This document shows, piece by piece, positions 61,285-64,000 of a stretch of DNA of 64,000 bases (positions within the stretch are counted from its first letter, which is position 1; each line of letters opens with the position of its first letter). The notes below the pieces were generated by a model that searched no databases, had not been told where the DNA came from, and saw only the letters and a list, made by a program, of their open reading frames with translations. The stretch is from JABDQZ01 sp963801985 (GTDB lineage: Bacteria > Pseudomonadota > Gammaproteobacteria > Chromatiales > Chromatiaceae): positions 48,642-112,641 of the forward strand of contig CAWDGV010000015.1 of assembly GCA_963801985.1 (NCBI GenBank), written 5' to 3'. Position numbers and translations under genes: made by a program.

Positions 61285-62735
61285 ATGTCTCTCGGCAAAA
61301 AAGTCTTAGCGAGTTCAGCTTTCCTGATCGGCATCAAGGTTATTCACCGCTTAATCGGCCTGATCAGCATCCTGATCCTGGCTCGCCTGCTGACACCGGA
61401 AGATTTTGCCATTGTTGCGCTGACGTCCATCGTTGTGCATTTTTTTGACATTCTGGCCAATGCCGGCAGTGAGCAGTACATCATTCAGAAAGATAGCTGT
61501 TGACAAGAATGACCTCAACACCGCCTGGACGATTGACCTGATTATCAAAACCGGGCTATGGCTTATCCTGATGATCAGCAGCCCATTCGCAGCCAGTTAT
61601 TTTGAACAGCCCCAACTGGAACAGGCATTGTATGTTGGCTCTTTTATCCTGATTATCAATGCAGCCAAAAACCCTGGCCTGTTCCTGTTAAAGCAGAACT
61701 TCGACTACGACTACATTTTCCGCCTTTCGGTTGTACAGAAACTGGCCTCGTTTGCCGTCGCGATCGTGATCGCAGTGCAATACCGCTCTTTCTGGGCCCT
61801 GATCATTGCAGATATTGTTGCCAGCATAATTTTCACCCTGGGTTCTTATTTTATCCATGCGCATCGACCAAAGCTTTGCCTGCTAAAAATCAAGGAACAA
61901 TGGCATTTTTCCCAATGGCTGTTATTTAAAGGTGTCATCGGCTACACGCGTTCCCAGATAGACACTTTGCTGGTGTCCAAGTTTTTCCCGGCAGCACAAC
62001 TGGGTCATTATTACATGGCACGTGACATTGCCATGATGCCCAGCCATAACCTGCTGCAGCCTGCTATAGAACCCTTACTGGCAGCCTTTAAAACCGCACG
62101 CAATCAAAAGGATAAACTGGAAAACCAGGTAAACCTGAGCCTGTTTGTGGTCGCGTTAATTGCGATACCGACAGGTATATATATCTGGTATTTCCCGGCA
62201 CCGATTATAGGTACGTTGCTGGGCGATCAATGGACTGGTGCTAATGAAGTACTTGGCGTAATGGCTTTACTTTTTCTGTATTTTTCTTTTATACAGATCT
62301 TTGAGCAATTAATGATTGCAATGCAAAAAGTCAAAGCCCTTTTCCTGTATGACCTGTTCAGCCTGGTGTTTATCTTTATCGTGCTTTACAGCCTGATCAG
62401 TGACCAGCTGGTTGAATTTGCCCTGTTGCGCGGCCTACTGGGCGTCGTCACCACACTTGCCATTTTTGTTTACATCCGGTCTTTTTTACGTATCGGCAAT
62501 GTCCGTCTGCTGGTCATGATTGCCATCGTCGCATTGACTGGCATTGCACTGGCTAGCATGATCCTGTTAATTCCAATGCCTGCGCCACAATGGCCCTTGT
62601 CGAGTTGGTTATTACCGGCACGTTGTTTGTTGGAACACATGCCTTGTTACTTTATGGCGCGAGTCGTTTTATGGAGATCGAGGAGATTGAAAAAATCAAG
62701 AAGGTGATATTCCCTCTCTCTGAAGGAGAGGGTTA
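61285..62735 (+). pseudogene. Oligosaccharide flippase (Wzx/MOP type), two frameshifts
   Basis: A multi-helix MOP-superfamily membrane protein that flips lipid-linked sugar repeats. It starts at ATG 61285 (MSLGKKVLASSAFLIG). An extra base near 61498 splits QYIIQKDS from VDKNDLNTAWTIDL, and another near 62588 splits the last helix (...LVITGTLFVGTHALLLYGASRF...EIEEIEKIKKV). Corrected length is 482 residues, normal for the family. Its stop at 62735 lies inside a dispersed C/G-rich element. It is divergent from rfbA. Confidence 0.8.
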
Positions 62736-63010
62736 GGGTAAAGCAATAACCCCCTCCCTGACCTCCCCTTATGCAAGGGGGAGGAAGTTAGAAAAAGCCC
62801 CCTTCAATCAAATTGGGGAAAGTAGCCCGCCCTCAAATCCAAGTGATGAGATAACATAAAGTCCTCCCCGATCAAGGGTGAGGAATTCGAGATAGAGCTT
62901 TCCCCTTTCTAGTAAAGAATCAGGCCGAGATCCAATTCCCTCTCTGATAAGGGGAGGGTTAGGGTGGGGAAATCTCCCCTGATCAAGGGGAGGGTTGGGA
63001 GGGGCCCTCC
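62700..63010. repeat. Cluster of C/G-rich palindromic elements with G-quadruplex motifs
   Basis: At least four members of the dispersed element lie between the convergent flippase and glycosyltransferase genes: near 62708-62730, 62750-62785, 62855-62885 and 62935-63005. Two contain four-tract G motifs: GGGGAGGGTTAGGGTGGGG (62951-62969) and GGGGAGGGTTGGGAGGGG (62987-63004). They extend into the 3' ends of both genes. Confidence 0.75.
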
Positions 63011-64000
63011 AGCAAATCACCCACACCTTTCAAGCTGCTTTCCCAGTTATAATGCTCCAGTATCAACTCACGCCCAGCTGTATTCCTGGATTTTTTCTTT
63101 GCCAGCACATCAACACATGCCTTTACAAACATCACCGCATCATCTGCCTGCATCGGCTGATAATCGAAAAAATCGATGCCGGTTAATGCATTATCCGTAG
63201 CAACAACAGGATTACCCATGGCCATGGCCTCGAGCACCTTGTTCTGAATACCTCTTGCCACGCGCAAGGGAGCAACCGAACAATGCGCATGCGCCATGTA
63301 GGGCCGAACATCATCCACACTGCCGGTAACAACAACGCCATCCGTTTCAGCCAGCTTGCGCACCTGTTCTGTCGGATTCATCCCAACAATACAGAACACC
63401 GCCTCGGGTACCTGTTTCCGGATCGCAGGGAAAAATGGACTCGACAAACCAGACCACGGCATCAATATTTGGCCAATAGTCCATGGCGCCGACGAAGACC
63501 ATGACTTTTTCAGCAGGCTGGTAGGGAGATTCAAAATCCAGTTCCGGATTGAAAAAGTCTGAATCGACCCCCTGCACTCGCCAGTGCACCTTGTCGGCAA
63601 TTTCTGGCGCGAATGACTTGAAATAATCCGCTTCTTTTTCCGAGACGAACACCGTTGCATCAAACTCGGCCGCCATGGCCTTTTCGTATTCCAGCAACTT
63701 TTTCGATTCGCGTGCGTAAATCCAGCTCATTGGCCAGCGGTGACGCTCTGAATACAAGCGCCACTTGTCCGAGTCCACGTCAATCAGGTCAAGCACGCTC
63801 CTGGTTCCTTGCGGCAAGTCGACCCGAAATATATTGCGCAGTCACACCGGAAAACATCAGCATGGCATCCGGTTTAACCTCGCTTAAAACCCTGTCACCC
63901 AGGCCTGCATTTCAGAATTGTAATAATAAGGTATCGAAAGCGGCTCACCTGTCAGCAAACCGCCCAGGCTTTTGATTTTCGCCATCTTGGGATTGATGCC
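62983..64000 (-). pseudogene. Glycosyltransferase, TIGR03087-like, frameshifted and cut by window end
   Basis: The recognisable GT4-type core reads LDLIDVDSDKWRLYSERHRW, VFVSEKEADYF, VMVFVGAMDYWPNIDAV, then (after a shift near 63430) AIRKQVPEAVFCIVGMNPTEQV and NKVLEAMAMGNPVVAT. Two more shifts lie near 63823 and 63896, and the N-terminus lies beyond 64000. The sequence resembles the sugar transferases that accompany the PEP-CTERM/exosortase EPS systems. The C-terminus reads into a dispersed C/G-rich element. Confidence 0.75.

Overview
The window is a chromosomal segment of a Gram-negative bacterium, most likely a free-living or host-associated gammaproteobacterium. The pointers are a hisB-hisH-hisA-hisF-hisE-tatA-tatB-tatC block, tesA beside a YbbA/YbbP-type ABC transporter, modABC, a DNR-type Crp/Fnr regulator, a QseB/QseC-like two-component pair, and what look like Gac/Rsm-controlled small RNAs. 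No rRNA or tRNA gene, phage, insertion sequence or CRISPR array was found.

Layout. 1-8.1 kb: small TPR, BamE-like and Sel1 periplasmic proteins, a 5'-truncated msrB, a DNR-like regulator, pyruvate phosphate dikinase, a lysine-rich DUF2934 protein, a GIY-YIG protein, moaA and a pentapeptide protein. 8.1-18.4 kb: a long minus-strand run with a DUF255 thioredoxin-fold protein, tatCBA, hisE/F/A/H/B, a soluble histidine kinase, a receiver-TPR protein and dtd. 18.4-26.5 kb: a candidate sRNA, a GFA-family protein, a PilZ protein, a spermidine-synthase-like membrane protein, an exported Pcm, a Tat-exported aldo/keto reductase and membrane proteins. 26.6-34.8 kb: YbbAP-like ABC system, tesA, modABC, a glutamine amidotransferase and a Tas-type reductase. 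34.8-41.3 kb: a seven-gene minus-strand cluster (thermostable-hemolysin-like protein, AMP-forming ligase, heme-oxygenase-like diiron protein, SDR, TPR protein, response regulator, sensor kinase) headed by a perfect CTTAAG-N5-CTTAAG box. It looks like a self-regulated small-molecule or lipid-modification system and is one of the two most interesting loci.

41.6-56.4 kb: cysC, an MlaC-like protein, a Wzz-like protein with an unusual C-terminal domain, then a type I secretion operon (HlyB-like, HlyD-like, lipoprotein, giant lipase-RTX protein). Upstream of this operon, on the opposite strand, are two tandem copies of a structured RNA of about 130 nt with AGGA-loop hairpins, compensatory base changes and their own terminators. 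They have all the hallmarks of CsrA/RsmA-sequestering sRNAs. The second copy has a GacA-type upstream box, and the hlyB leader carries CsrA-like sites, so an sRNA-CsrA-secretion circuit can be proposed.

57.1-64 kb: dTDP-rhamnose genes rfbB/D/C/A, an oligosaccharide flippase and a TIGR03087-like glycosyltransferase, separated by C/G-rich palindromic and tandem repeats. Several genes from 37 kb onward, and most of those after 57 kb, are broken by single-base frameshifts or in-frame stops. The shifts are mostly +1 and their repair restores family-length proteins. This is either recent gene decay or consensus error near a contig end. A family of roughly 75-bp REP-like palindromes recurs at 6.3, 6.4, 13.0, 14.0 and 60.1 kb; the last three copies sit inside a larger inverted-repeat frame.
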